Source of the DNA: Paramuribaculum sp.
GTDB taxonomy: Bacteria > Bacteroidota > Bacteroidia > Bacteroidales > Muribaculaceae
Direction of reading: 5' to 3'
Assembly: GCA_029060545.1 (NCBI GenBank)
Contig: JAIDTT010000020.1
Coordinates: forward strand, 1-33,782
Length of the DNA stretch: 33,782 nt
In this document: positions 1-8,044 of the stretch, piece after piece
How positions within the stretch are numbered: position 1 is the first letter of the stretch
Layout of the letters: each line of letters begins with the position of its first letter
Program-made: the position numbers and the translations under genes
Notes under the pieces: generated by a model
Database searches by the model: none
Told to the model about the DNA's origin: nothing
The model's input: only the letters and a program-made list of their open reading frames with translations

Positions 1-964
1 CGATATGGGCTGCTTTTTGGAATATGGTCGACAGGGCTACCGGATCATCAGGCAGCGGGCTGTGGGCATCGGCAAGTCCGAGTACCACCGTCTTTCCCTG
101 AGGAATATGATGCAGGATCTCTATCGCATAATCGTTGTCAAGAGCGAAAGGCAGGAAAAATTTATCGAAATTAAGCGATGACAATGCCTTAGGCATTATA
201 TTGTCAGGATAGTCAATATACTCCCACTCCGGGACGATAGGATCGCCTCCGGAAATGTAGATTGAAGTCTCCATATCGGCGGGAAGTCCTTCCAGAGAGG
301 CATTTGTTATGTCTATGATTTCACGGTGAAGCCCGATCAGGTCTACACCGCCTTGCAGCAATCGTTTGGTATAGTTGTCATCGCACATAAGTCCGAGAGC
401 AGTATCATCGTATTGCAATGAGGCGCAGCCGAACTCATGTAGTTTCAGTGCAGTCAGGCGGTAAGCTTCCGCTATGTCTCGGATAAGCTCGTCCTTTGAG
501 GAGTACATTGATTCCGGATGGCCATCGGCTAAGTCATAAATCTCCAGAAGAAGACTGGCCGGAGAGGGTAGTGTCTGGCGGCATTTGGCCTGATCAGCCA
601 CAACGGCTTTAAGAAAACGGAAATCGTCGAAAAACGGATGGTCAGGATTGAACGTAATCCTGCCTGTGATGTGCAGTACGTCAGCAGCGGCTTCCACCGG
701 CTGATAAATACGGCCGGAATCGATGTGCTCGCAAGAAATGCCTTTCAGCCCAAACCAGAAATCTTTGGCCCAGTGTTTGCGACGAAGTTCCCCTGATGTC
801 ACGAACGGCAGACCGGATGATATCTGACGCTCCGCTATCATCCGTATTGCTGCATCTTCTTTTTCGGTGAGGCTCCGGCGGTCGATGCCGCCATGCTCGA
901 AGGCCTGCCGGGCGGCTATAAGGTTCTCATCGGGCAGAAAACTACCTGTAGTTTCAATTTTCAT
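1..964 (-). CDS. MetE/YxjG-like protein (cobalamin-independent methionine synthase C-terminal family), 3' end outside window
   Basis: An open frame of 321 codons starts at ATG 964 and runs off the left edge. The N-terminus (GSFLPDENLIAAR, then ISSGLPFVTSGELRRKHWAKDF) follows the pattern of YxjG/YxjH-type MetE C-terminal-domain proteins. Further family blocks are LPSPASLL, LQYDDTALG, NFDKFFLPF and GKTVVLGL. Family members use a zinc barrel to move a methyl group from a folate to a thiol such as homocysteine. At the place where the family has an HxCRGN zinc-ligand block, this protein reads SIYISGGD, so a His and a Cys ligand seem absent. It lies 16 bases after the SLC13 gene, as the last visible gene of a transcript led by a cobalamin riboswitch. 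Family membership is fairly sure; methionine synthesis is doubtful. Confidence 0.78.
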   Translation of the reverse strand, partial: MKIETTGSFLPDENLIAARQAFEHGGIDRRSLTEKEDAAIRMIAERQISSGLPFVTSGELRRKHWAKDFWFGLKGISCEHIDSGRIYQPVEAAADVLHITGRITFNPDHPFFDDFRFLKAVVADQAKCRQTLPSPASLLLEIYDLADGHPESMYSSKDELIRDIAEAYRLTALKLHEFGCASLQYDDTALGLMCDDNYTKRLLQGGVDLIGLHREIIDITNASLEGLPADMETSIYISGGDPIVPEWEYIDYPDNIMPKALSSLNFDKFFLPFALDNDYAIEILHHIPQGKTVVLGLADAHSPLPDDPVALSTIFQKAAHI

Positions 965-980
965 ATCTATGGATTGTTGG

Positions 981-2495
981 TTAGAATATTCCGTTTACTC
1001 CGCAGAAAATAAGTACCAGGTATCCGAGTACCAGGCCTGCCATACCCATGATCAGACCTGTCCTTACCATGTGTTTCTGCTGTATGAATCCGGTGGCGTC
1101 GGCCAAAGCGTTGGGTGGGGTGGAGATCGGTAGCACCATCGCTACGGAGGAGCATATAGCTACGCCTATCAGTAGGGTGGAGACGCCACCAAAAGGCGCC
1201 AGCTGCTCAGTCATAGAGCTGCCGGCAATGGCGAGTATGGGAATGAACAGGGCAGCCGTGGCGGTATGGCTGATGAAGTTGGCCATAAGATAGCATAGCA
1301 GCCCGGATCCTATTATGACGACCATAGGCGACCATGAGCCGAAAGGTACGGCCTCGATAAGGTGTCCGGCAAGACCGGATTCTTTCATGGCTACTCCCAG
1401 TGCAAACGCTCCGGCTATCATCCACAATATACTCCACGACAGTTGCTCGAGATCGCGCTTGGTGATGATGCCGGCCATACACAGCACACCTACCGGAAGC
1501 ATAGCCACAACATTGGCGTTAACTCCTGTCACTGAATCGGTCAGCCATAGCAGAATGGTGACAGCGAAAGTGACATACACCACTTTGTCTTTCCAATGAG
1601 GAGTATGGTCAGATTCGATCTGAAGATGGATCTCTTTCTGCTTGAACGGGAACATGCGTTTCAGTACGAACCAGGCTATGAACAGCAGTATAAGTGTGAG
1701 CGGCACCATCACCATCATCCATTGTCCGAATCCTATGCCCATATCCATACCGTTAGGGTCATTGAGAAATTTGAGTGCAATGGCGTTGGGTGGAGTACCG
1801 ATGGGGGTACCCATTCCCCCGATATTGGCGCCTATAGGAATGGCGAGAGCCAGCCCGATCTTACCCTTGCCGTCGGCGGGCAGTGCGCTTAGCACCGGAG
1901 CGAGGAATGTGAGCATCATGGCTGCAGTGGCAGTGTTGCTTATGAACATTGAGAAAACAGCTGTGACAAGGATAAAACCGAGTAGAACATTTTCCGATTT
2001 TTTGCCGAACGGAAGCAACATCACTTTAGCCAGTATTATATCGAGTCCTGATTTAGTGGCAGCAATAGCTATGATGAATCCGCCTATAAAAAGCATGATG
2101 GTGGGGTCGGCGAAGCAGTGAAGAATGGCGGTGTTGCTGACGAGATTTGGTATTTTCGCTTCGTCGGCACCGATCTGGAAAAACCACAGGGCGCTATCGG
2201 AGGTGCAGAATAGGAGAAGCACCACGACTACAAGCGATGTTGTCCACGCCGGCACAGCATCGAAAAGCCACATCAGGGCAGCGAACACGAAGATGGCCAG
2301 CACACGGGGCTCGACTGGCGAAAGACCCGGTAAGCCGTAGACCGAAGAGGGCGCTATCCAGAAAAACAATGGTATGGCGATGGCAAATATTAACTTTAGT
2401 GCTTTGAGCCCTATTGGATTGCGATTGATTCGGTGCTCTTTTTTCCATTGGTGATATTCCTCGACCAGATGGAATCCATGAAACATTGTGAACAT
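981..2495 (-). CDS. SLC13/DASS family divalent-anion:sodium symporter (dicarboxylate-type)
   Basis: This 504-residue polytopic inner-membrane protein has a short polar N-terminus (about 1-30) and roughly a dozen hydrophobic segments. The two inverted halves of the DASS fold are visible: FISNTATAA (S186-N187-T188) with GTPPNA near 233-238, and FISHTATAA (S409-H410-T411) with STPPNA near 458-463. In the family, SNT motifs bind substrate carboxylates and TPPN-type loops help coordinate sodium. The second motif here is SHT rather than SNT. Known substrates are succinate, fumarate, malate, citrate or sulfate; the exact one cannot be read from sequence. The gene lies 11 bases after the small CxxC protein and 16 before the MetE-like gene, so all three probably share the riboswitch-led transcript. 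Third codon positions look less C-rich than in dnaE. Confidence 0.9.
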   Translation of the reverse strand: MFTMFHGFHLVEEYHQWKKEHRINRNPIGLKALKLIFAIAIPLFFWIAPSSVYGLPGLSPVEPRVLAIFVFAALMWLFDAVPAWTTSLVVVVLLLFCTSDSALWFFQIGADEAKIPNLVSNTAILHCFADPTIMLFIGGFIIAIAATKSGLDIILAKVMLLPFGKKSENVLLGFILVTAVFSMFISNTATAAMMLTFLAPVLSALPADGKGKIGLALAIPIGANIGGMGTPIGTPPNAIALKFLNDPNGMDMGIGFGQWMMVMVPLTLILLFIAWFVLKRMFPFKQKEIHLQIESDHTPHWKDKVVYVTFAVTILLWLTDSVTGVNANVVAMLPVGVLCMAGIITKRDLEQLSWSILWMIAGAFALGVAMKESGLAGHLIEAVPFGSWSPMVVIIGSGLLCYLMANFISHTATAALFIPILAIAGSSMTEQLAPFGGVSTLLIGVAICSSVAMVLPISTPPNALADATGFIQQKHMVRTGLIMGMAGLVLGYLVLIFCGVNGIF

Positions 2496-2506
2496 ATCAG
2501 CAAGTA

Positions 2507-2722
2507 TCAGATATTAGGGTTAACAAACTTTTTCAGGCGAGGATTTATCCCCGAGACATAGAAGCTGCTTTGAACATCGGTCAGACATTCGTCGCAGATA
2601 GGCCCTCCGTAGTTGTAGAGAATGAATGACAGTTGTTCGCTGTGAAGCCTCGTTGATTTCAGCCACTGTTGAACATTCAGGAATTCAAAAATAAATTCCT
2701 TTTCGCACCTTGGACATTTCAT
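2507..2722 (-). CDS. Small CPxC/CxxC putative zinc-ribbon protein
   Basis: This 71-residue protein is read from ATG 2722 (MKCPRCEKEFIFEF). The frame stays open upstream to a TTG at 2782, but the ATG puts a CPRC knuckle directly at the N-terminus, as in many small zinc ribbons. A second pair, CDEC, lies near residues 43-46, giving a four-cysteine set that could bind one metal. There is no signal peptide or membrane segment. The stop is 11 bases before the SLC13 start, and the gene is the first clear one after the cobalamin riboswitch leader. I do not recognise the family. The cysteine spacing and position in the operon argue for a real gene; homologue conservation is not known to me. Confidence 0.55.
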   Translation of the reverse strand: MKCPRCEKEFIFEFLNVQQWLKSTRLHSEQLSFILYNYGGPICDECLTDVQSSFYVSGINPRLKKFVNPNI

Positions 2723-2932
2723 AAAGAGATAATGATGTTTTAAGGTGGAAAAGATAGAGTATGGGAACGACGGAAGCAGCAAACGTCAGGGCACGACAAT
2801 ACGGCTCCCGCATTGTGCGGCAGCGATCGTCGGAAATACGGGCAACCCGTCCGTATTTATATGCCGACATATTGGCTTCGATGTCAATTCTCATCACTTC
2901 AAAATCTAATCCACGAGATTATTGAAATTATT

Positions 2933-3098
2933 TCCCGTCTGGCAGGTCTCCTGACTTATCCTGTTTCACCGGCGCCTTCCCATCGGGATCCCGACAGTGG
3001 CTTTATGTCGATGATTTTGGAGGAATTACAGTAGCGGGTCTGTCCCGGATTCACACCGGATTCCCTATTAATCGCGTTTCCGCGAACCAAAACGTGCC
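2933..3098 (-). promoter_or_regulatory. Cobalamin (adenosylcobalamin) riboswitch
   Basis: On the minus strand the conserved B12 box AGTCAGGAGACCTGCC lies at 2956-2941. Upstream are the other core blocks in the right order: GGGAATCCGGTGTGAATCC, then GGGACAGACCCGCTACTGT, then GCCACTG at 3001-2995, and GGGAAGG just before the B12 box. This is the standard cobalamin riboswitch core, which binds adenosyl- or methyl-cobalamin and turns expression down. The transcript runs left into the CxxC protein, SLC13 transporter and MetE-like gene. About 210 bases separate the B12 box end from the first clear gene, longer than usual for direct ribosome-site masking. I see no hairpin plus T-run between them. 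Confidence 0.95.
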
Positions 3099-3099
3099 G

Positions 3100-3131
3100 C
3101 AAAATTAGCGACAATTTCCCATTTCACCAAA
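3100..3131 (-). promoter_or_regulatory. Promoter of the riboswitch-led operon
   Basis: The minus strand reads TTTG (3131-3128), 20 bases, then TAATTTTG (3107-3100). This matches the Bacteroidota vegetative promoter pattern TTTG-N19-21-TAnnTTTG. Transcription would start near 3095, right at the 5' edge of the riboswitch. Confidence 0.75.
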
Positions 3132-3344
3132 ATATTCCCTTCTGACAATCCGGTCAATACGATTAGCTACCGCAAATTTTGTTAATCAGACCAAATAAAA
3201 CGGCTATTTTTCTCAGTTTTAATTAATAAAAGGCGTTAGCTTTGTATTATGCGATCACTGGAAGTAACGCGAAGATGTTTTCATCCAAGCTTTCCTAGGA
3301 TGCCCGGCCTAAGCATACTCAGGGCGGCCACGAGAAAGTGTCAT
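3132..3344. other. Intergenic stretch with no gene seen
   Basis: Between the yraN terminator and the riboswitch promoter there is AT-rich DNA. A lone plus-strand TAGCTTTG box sits at 3237-3244, and a small GATG-TTTT-CATC hairpin lies just downstream. A 63-codon plus-strand frame (3249-3440) crosses the terminator and has no recognisable features. I find no convincing gene. Confidence 0.5.
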
Positions 3345-3386
3345 AAAAAAGTGAATCCGGCGATACCGCGATGGGTATGCCGGATT
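3345..3386 (-). terminator. Intrinsic terminator after trxA-yraN
   Basis: Arms AATCCGGC and GCCGGATT enclose an inner ATACC/GGTAT pairing (with one bulged base) at 3354-3386. Read leftward, the hairpin is followed after two to three bases by six T (3350-3345). It lies about 25 bases past the yraN stop. Confidence 0.8.
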
Positions 3387-3411
3387 GTAATGTCGATTGG
3401 ATGTGAGGGTG

Positions 3412-3786
3412 TCAACGGGCGCCGCTCAGCGGGGGCATGAACGCGTCGGGATAGTGTGTGAGGCGGTGGCCGGTCTCGGGTGTGCCTACTATGGTGATGA
3501 TGTCAAACTGCGGCTCGAACGGGTGTACCAGCTGACTCACATAGGCATCCGCCACCCTCACCATACGCCGAATCTTCTTATCGTCGACCGCTTCAAGCGG
3601 ATCCACAAAGTCGGTGGAGCGCGTCTTTACCTCCACAAAGATGATTCGCGACCCCTTCTGAGCTACTAAGTCGACCTCCTTGTGGCCCACACGCATATTC
3701 AGGTTTACGATCGCGTAGCCGTTGGCGATAAGGTATTCACGTGCAAGGTTCTCGCCCCAGACTCCGAGCCGGTTGTGCTCGGCCAC
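3412..3786 (-). CDS. yraN: YraN/UPF0102 family putative endonuclease
   Basis: The 124-residue product begins at a GTG codon (3786-3784) directly abutting the trxA stop codon (3789-3787). Translation is therefore probably coupled. The family's restriction-endonuclease-like core is clear: GVWGENLAREYL, then KEVDLVA, then IIFVEVKTR, giving the acidic residue and ExK of a PD-(D/E)xK site. The length matches the family (about 115-130). The cellular role of YraN is not well defined; a link to DNA processing or repair is the usual view. A terminator follows about 25 bases downstream, so trxA-yraN looks like a two-gene unit. Confidence 0.9.
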   Translation of the reverse strand: MAEHNRLGVWGENLAREYLIANGYAIVNLNMRVGHKEVDLVAQKGSRIIFVEVKTRSTDFVDPLEAVDDKKIRRMVRVADAYVSQLVHPFEPQFDIITIVGTPETGHRLTHYPDAFMPPLSGAR

Positions 3787-4110
3787 TTAGAGAGCGAGGA
3801 GTTTGTCGATATTGGCCTTGAGCTGCTCGCGTGTAGGGCCTGCCATGCGGAGGTCGCGCACCTGCTCGCCGTTCTTAAAGAAGAGTATGGTGGGAATTGA
3901 CATGATGCGGTGGGTTGTGGCCAGATCGCTCTGCTCGTCTACGTTGTACTTGCCGATCAATACCTTGCCTTCATATTCCTTTGCAAGTTCGTCGACCACC
4001 GGAGCCAGACGCATGCAGGGGCCGCACCAGGTAGCCCAAAAGTCGATTACCACCGGCTGGCCGGAGGCTATGATGTCGTTCACATTGCTGTCGGTAAATT
4101 CAAATGCCAT
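3787..4110 (-). CDS. trxA: Thioredoxin
   Basis: This 107-residue cytoplasmic protein has the full thioredoxin fold pattern: WATWCGPC with redox cysteines C29 and C32, a following lysine-poor helix, and the cis-proline block SIPT near residue 72. There is no signal peptide. It reduces disulfides in enzymes such as ribonucleotide reductase and peroxidases, and is itself recycled by thioredoxin reductase (not in this window). ATG 4110 fits the family N-terminus. A TATATTTG box on the minus strand (4155-4148) gives a leader of about 30 bases. The gene is divergent from dnaE and abuts yraN downstream. Confidence 0.95.
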   Translation of the reverse strand: MAFEFTDSNVNDIIASGQPVVIDFWATWCGPCMRLAPVVDELAKEYEGKVLIGKYNVDEQSDLATTHRIMSIPTILFFKNGEQVRDLRMAGPTREQLKANIDKLLAL

Positions 4111-4147
4111 AATACGTTTAGATTTTTGATGTGTTAAAGAGTGATTG

Positions 4148-4155
4148 CAAATATA
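4148..4155 (-). promoter_or_regulatory. trxA -7 box
   Basis: TATATTTG on the minus strand (4155-4148) fits the TAnnTTTG consensus and lies 38 bases before the trxA ATG. No clean TTTG is seen at -33; a T-rich stretch is in place. Confidence 0.55.
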
Positions 4156-4186
4156 CGAATAATTCTCCCGAGTGCGAAAAAATCAT

Positions 4187-4194
4187 TATCTTTG
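4187..4194 (+). promoter_or_regulatory. dnaE -7 box
   Basis: TATCTTTG at 4187-4194 fits TAnnTTTG, predicting a start near 4200 and a leader of about 20 bases to ATG 4221. This also argues against the upstream in-frame ATG at 4131. No good -33 motif is seen. Confidence 0.55.
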
Positions 4195-4220
4195 AATTTC
4201 CAATCTTTAAGCCTCAGCCT

Positions 4221-7200
4221 ATGATCCCCTTCGTACATCTCCACGTCCACACACAATATTCACTGCTCGACGGTCAGGCATCGGTGCCGGCGCTCGTAGA
4301 GAAAGCGCTTGCCGACGGTATGCCCGGCATGGCTATCACTGACCATGGCAATATGTTCGGTGTGAAGGAGATATTCAACTATGTGTATGGCGGAGGAGCC
4401 ATCAAGACCTTCAAAAAGCGGCTTGAGAAAGCCAAGAAGAAAGGCGACGAAGCCGAGTGCGCACGCCTTGAAGGCTACATCGACCGACTGAAGGCCAAGG
4501 ACTTCAAGCTGATATTAGGCTGCGAGATGTATGTGGCCAACGGCTCGCTGCTCGACCGAACCGACAAGAGCGATACTGGCCGCCACCTCATCGTATTGGC
4601 CAAAAACCGCACGGGCTACAAAAACCTCATCAAACTCGTGTCACAGGCCTACACCGATGGCTTCTACTCCCATCCGCGTACCGACAAGGCCAGCCTCGCC
4701 GAGCGCCGCGAAGGCCTCATCATCTGCTCCGCATGTCTCGGCGGCGAACTGCCGCGACTTATCGACACCGGCCGATTCGACGAAGCCCTGCGTCAGGCGC
4801 AGTGGTGGAAAGACACCTTCGGCGACGACTACTACATCGAACTGCAGCGCCACCCCTCCGGAAAGCCCGGCGGCAATGTGGAGACTTTCCCAAAGCAGCA
4901 GAAAGTCAATGCAAAGCTCATCGAGATAGCCCGGCAACTCGACATAAAGATCATCTGTACGAACGACTCCCACTTCGTCAACGAAGAGGATGCCGAGGCA
5001 CACGACCGCCTGATCTGCATCTTCACCAACAACTATCTCTCCGATCCCAACCGCATGCGCTACACCAAGCAGGAGTGGTTCAAGACCCAGCAGGAGATGA
5101 ACGATCTCTTCGCCGACCTGCCCGAAGCGCTGCAAAACACCGTGGGGATAGCCGACAAAGTAGAATATTACTCGATCGACCACGGGCCGATCATGCCCAC
5201 CTTCGCCATTCCCGAAGAGTTTGGCACCGAGGAGATATACCGTCAGCGTTTCACCCATGAAGACCTCTTCAACGAATTTACCCGCGACGATGCCGGCAAT
5301 GTGGTGCTTTCGCAAGAAGAAGCCGATAAGAAAATCGAGAAGCTCGGCGGCTACGACAAGCTCTATCGTCTCAAGCTCGAAGCCGACTATCTCGCCGCCC
5401 TCGCCTACGAAGGCGCACGCAAGCGCTACGGCGACCCTCTCACCGACGAACTTCGCGACCGCCTGCGCTTTGAACTTCACATCATGAAGACTATGGGCTT
5501 CCCGGGCTACTTCCTCATCGTGCAGGACTTCATCAACGTAGCCCGCAATGAGCTCGGCGTCAGCGTAGGTCCGGGTCGTGGCTCCGCAGCCGGCAGTTGC
5601 GTAGCTTATTGTCTCGGCATCACCCAGATCGACCCTGTGAAGTATGATCTCCTCTTCGAACGCTTCCTCAACCCCGACCGTATCTCTCTCCCCGATATCG
5701 ATATAGACTTCGACGACGACGGCCGCGGCGACGTGCTCCGCTACGTCACCAAGAAATACGGCGAAGAAAAAGTGGCCCACATCATCACCTACGGCACTAT
5801 GGCGGCCAAATCGGCCATCAAGGATGTAGCCCGTGTGGAGCAACTGCCTCTGTCAGAGAGCGACCGACTCACCAAGCTCATCCCGCGACGCATGCCGCAG
5901 GACCTTGCCCCCACGCTTCAGAACTGCTACGATCACGTACCCGAATTCCGTCCCGAACTCCAGTCGTCCAATCCCCTCGTAGTCGAGACGCTCAAGTACG
6001 CCAAGATGCTCGAAGGCAACGTGCGCAACTTCGGCGTACACGCCTGCGGCGTAATCATCTGTCGCGACGACATCACCGACTGGGTACCCGTGAGCACCGC
6101 CGTCGACAAATCGTCTGACTCCAAGGAGCGCATCATCGTGACCCAATACGAAGGTCGCGTGATCGAGGAGACGGGCCTCATCAAGATGGACTTTCTCGGC
6201 CTCAAGACACTCTCCATAATCAAGGAGGCTGTAGCCAACATTAAGTCTACCCGTGGCATCGACATCGATATGGACACTATCCCCATCGACGACCCCGCCA
6301 CATATAAACTATATAGCGAAGGCCGCACAGCCGGTACATTCCAGTTTGAGTCGGCCGGTATGCAGAAATATCTCCGCGAACTCCAGCCCTCCACATTCGA
6401 GGACCTCATAGCCATGAACGCCCTCTATCGCCCGGGCCCCATGGACTATATACCCGACTTCATCGCACGCAAGCACGGACGCGCCCCAATAGTCTACGAT
6501 ATACCCATCATGGAGAAATATCTTAAGGACACCTATGGCGTCACGGTGTATCAGGAACAGGTCATGCTCCTGTCGCGTCTGCTCGCCAACTTCACCCGCG
6601 GCCAGAGCGATACCCTCCGCAAGGCGATGGGTAAGAAGCTTATCGACAAGATGAACGAGCTCAAAGCCCTCTTCCTTGAGGGTGGTCAGGCCAATGGTCA
6701 TGACCCCAAAGTGCTTGAAAAAATATGGGCCGACTGGGAAAAATTCGCCTCCTATGCATTTAATAAGAGCCACGCCACATGCTACTCCTGGGTAGCTTTC
6801 CAGACCGCGTATCTCAAGGCCAACTACCCGGCAGAATATATGGCCGCCGTGCTCTCTCGCAACCGCTCCGATATTGAGAAACTCTCAGGCTTCATCGACG
6901 AATGTAAGAAAATGCACATCCGCGTAAAGGGTCCCGACGTCAACGAGAGCTTCGCCAACTTCGGTGTCAACTCCCGCGGCGATATACGCTTCGGCATCGC
7001 TGCTCTCAAAGGCATCGGTGAAAACGTGGCCGACGAGATACTGCGAGCACGCAATTCCGGCGAAGGCCCGTTCAAGGATATCTACGACTTTGTGGAGCGT
7101 GTCAATCCCTCTGTGCTCAACCGACGCACCATCGAGACCCTCGCCTACGCCGGTGCATTCGACTGCTTCTCCGACCATATAGCCCGTGAAGACTTCTTCG

Positions 7201-8018
7201 AGAAAAACTCCAAAGGCGACACCATGGCCGAAGCCCTTCTCCGCTACGGACAGCTCTTTCAGGCCGACAGGATGAATCAGGCCATGTCGCTCTTCGGCGA
7301 CGACGAATCCGCCGACGCCACCGCCGGACGCCCCCAGATAGTGCGGGCTCTGCCGTGGGTCGACGCAGTGCGGCTCGAAAAAGAGCGCGAGATCGTAGGC
7401 ACTTACCATAGCGCCAACCCCCTCGACCCCTTCTATATGGAGCTCCGATTCGGATGCGTACCTATCAAGGAATTCCTCGAGCAGCCGCCACAGGAAGGCA
7501 AAGAATTTGCCATCGGAGGCATGGTGCTCGAATTCACCTCGCGACCCTCGAAGAAAGGCGGTCATTTCGGCATACTCAAGGTGCAGGACTACACCGGCTC
7601 AGCCGAATTCATGCTTTTCGACAAAGACTACATCAACTTCCACAACTACGGAGTACCCGGCATGCCTATATATATCAAGGGTGTCTACACCCGCCGCTTC
7701 GCCACCTCCGACGTCAAATTCAAGATCCTCAACATCCGTCTTCTTTCAGAGATTCAGGGCGCCGTCGTGTCCGACCTCACAGTGCTCATCAACCCCGATA
7801 GCCTAAACCCCGCCGTAGCCTCCCTGCTCGGCGAGCGCATGCAGCAGTCAGGACCCGACGAGACGGGCACACTAAGCTTCCGTGTAGTCGACCCCCTCAC
7901 AGGCCGTTCGGTACTCCTCCTGTCGCCCAAACCCTGCAAACTCGACAGAGAGCTCGTAGAACTCATCGAATCCTTCGACCTCCAGCTCGTACCCCACCTC
8001 TCCACCCCCAACGGCTGA
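4221..8018 (+). CDS. dnaE: DNA polymerase III subunit alpha (DnaE)
   Basis: This is the replicative polymerase catalytic subunit, 1265 residues from ATG 4221. The frame extends 30 codons further upstream, but that part contains the promoter and does not resemble the family. The PHP domain opens with HLHVHTQYSLLDG and ITDHGNMFG, so metal-binding histidines look intact, unlike in E. coli DnaE. The polymerase core has GPGRGSAAGS (about 450), PDIDIDF (491-497) and KMDFLGL with D657, corresponding to the three catalytic aspartates. RPGPMDYIP and the YQEQVM and FNKSHA blocks of the fingers follow. A likely sliding-clamp motif QAMSLF lies at 1020-1025, then an OB fold near 1090-1190. Codon use is strongly C-ending. 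The gene stands alone with its own promoter and terminator. Confidence 0.97.
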   Translation: MIPFVHLHVHTQYSLLDGQASVPALVEKALADGMPGMAITDHGNMFGVKEIFNYVYGGGAIKTFKKRLEKAKKKGDEAECARLEGYIDRLKAKDFKLILGCEMYVANGSLLDRTDKSDTGRHLIVLAKNRTGYKNLIKLVSQAYTDGFYSHPRTDKASLAERREGLIICSACLGGELPRLIDTGRFDEALRQAQWWKDTFGDDYYIELQRHPSGKPGGNVETFPKQQKVNAKLIEIARQLDIKIICTNDSHFVNEEDAEAHDRLICIFTNNYLSDPNRMRYTKQEWFKTQQEMNDLFADLPEALQNTVGIADKVEYYSIDHGPIMPTFAIPEEFGTEEIYRQRFTHEDLFNEFTRDDAGNVVLSQEEADKKIEKLGGYDKLYRLKLEADYLAALAYEGARKRYGDPLTDELRDRLRFELHIMKTMGFPGYFLIVQDFINVARNELGVSVGPGRGSAAGSCVAYCLGITQIDPVKYDLLFERFLNPDRISLPDIDIDFDDDGRGDVLRYVTKKYGEEKVAHIITYGTMAAKSAIKDVARVEQLPLSESDRLTKLIPRRMPQDLAPTLQNCYDHVPEFRPELQSSNPLVVETLKYAKMLEGNVRNFGVHACGVIICRDDITDWVPVSTAVDKSSDSKERIIVTQYEGRVIEETGLIKMDFLGLKTLSIIKEAVANIKSTRGIDIDMDTIPIDDPATYKLYSEGRTAGTFQFESAGMQKYLRELQPSTFEDLIAMNALYRPGPMDYIPDFIARKHGRAPIVYDIPIMEKYLKDTYGVTVYQEQVMLLSRLLANFTRGQSDTLRKAMGKKLIDKMNELKALFLEGGQANGHDPKVLEKIWADWEKFASYAFNKSHATCYSWVAFQTAYLKANYPAEYMAAVLSRNRSDIEKLSGFIDECKKMHIRVKGPDVNESFANFGVNSRGDIRFGIAALKGIGENVADEILRARNSGEGPFKDIYDFVERVNPSVLNRRTIETLAYAGAFDCFSDHIAREDFFEKNSKGDTMAEALLRYGQLFQADRMNQAMSLFGDDESADATAGRPQIVRALPWVDAVRLEKEREIVGTYHSANPLDPFYMELRFGCVPIKEFLEQPPQEGKEFAIGGMVLEFTSRPSKKGGHFGILKVQDYTGSAEFMLFDKDYINFHNYGVPGMPIYIKGVYTRRFATSDVKFKILNIRLLSEIQGAVVSDLTVLINPDSLNPAVASLLGERMQQSGPDETGTLSFRVVDPLTGRSVLLLSPKPCKLDRELVELIESFDLQLVPHLSTPNG

Positions 8019-8044
8019 CAGGACGCAAAGCCATAAATCATCAA

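Noticed and set aside
3249..3440. 63-codon plus-strand frame after a TAGCTTTG box
   Set aside because: It runs through the yraN terminator and into yraN antisense, and has no recognisable motif.
4131..4220. Upstream in-frame ATG of dnaE adding 30 residues
   Set aside because: The extension contains the -7 box and does not resemble DnaE N-termini; MIPFVHLHVHTQYS is the family start.
4641..5843. 400-codon minus-strand frame inside dnaE
   Set aside because: It is fully antisense to a certain gene, and its composition reflects the C-ending codons of dnaE; no domain is visible.
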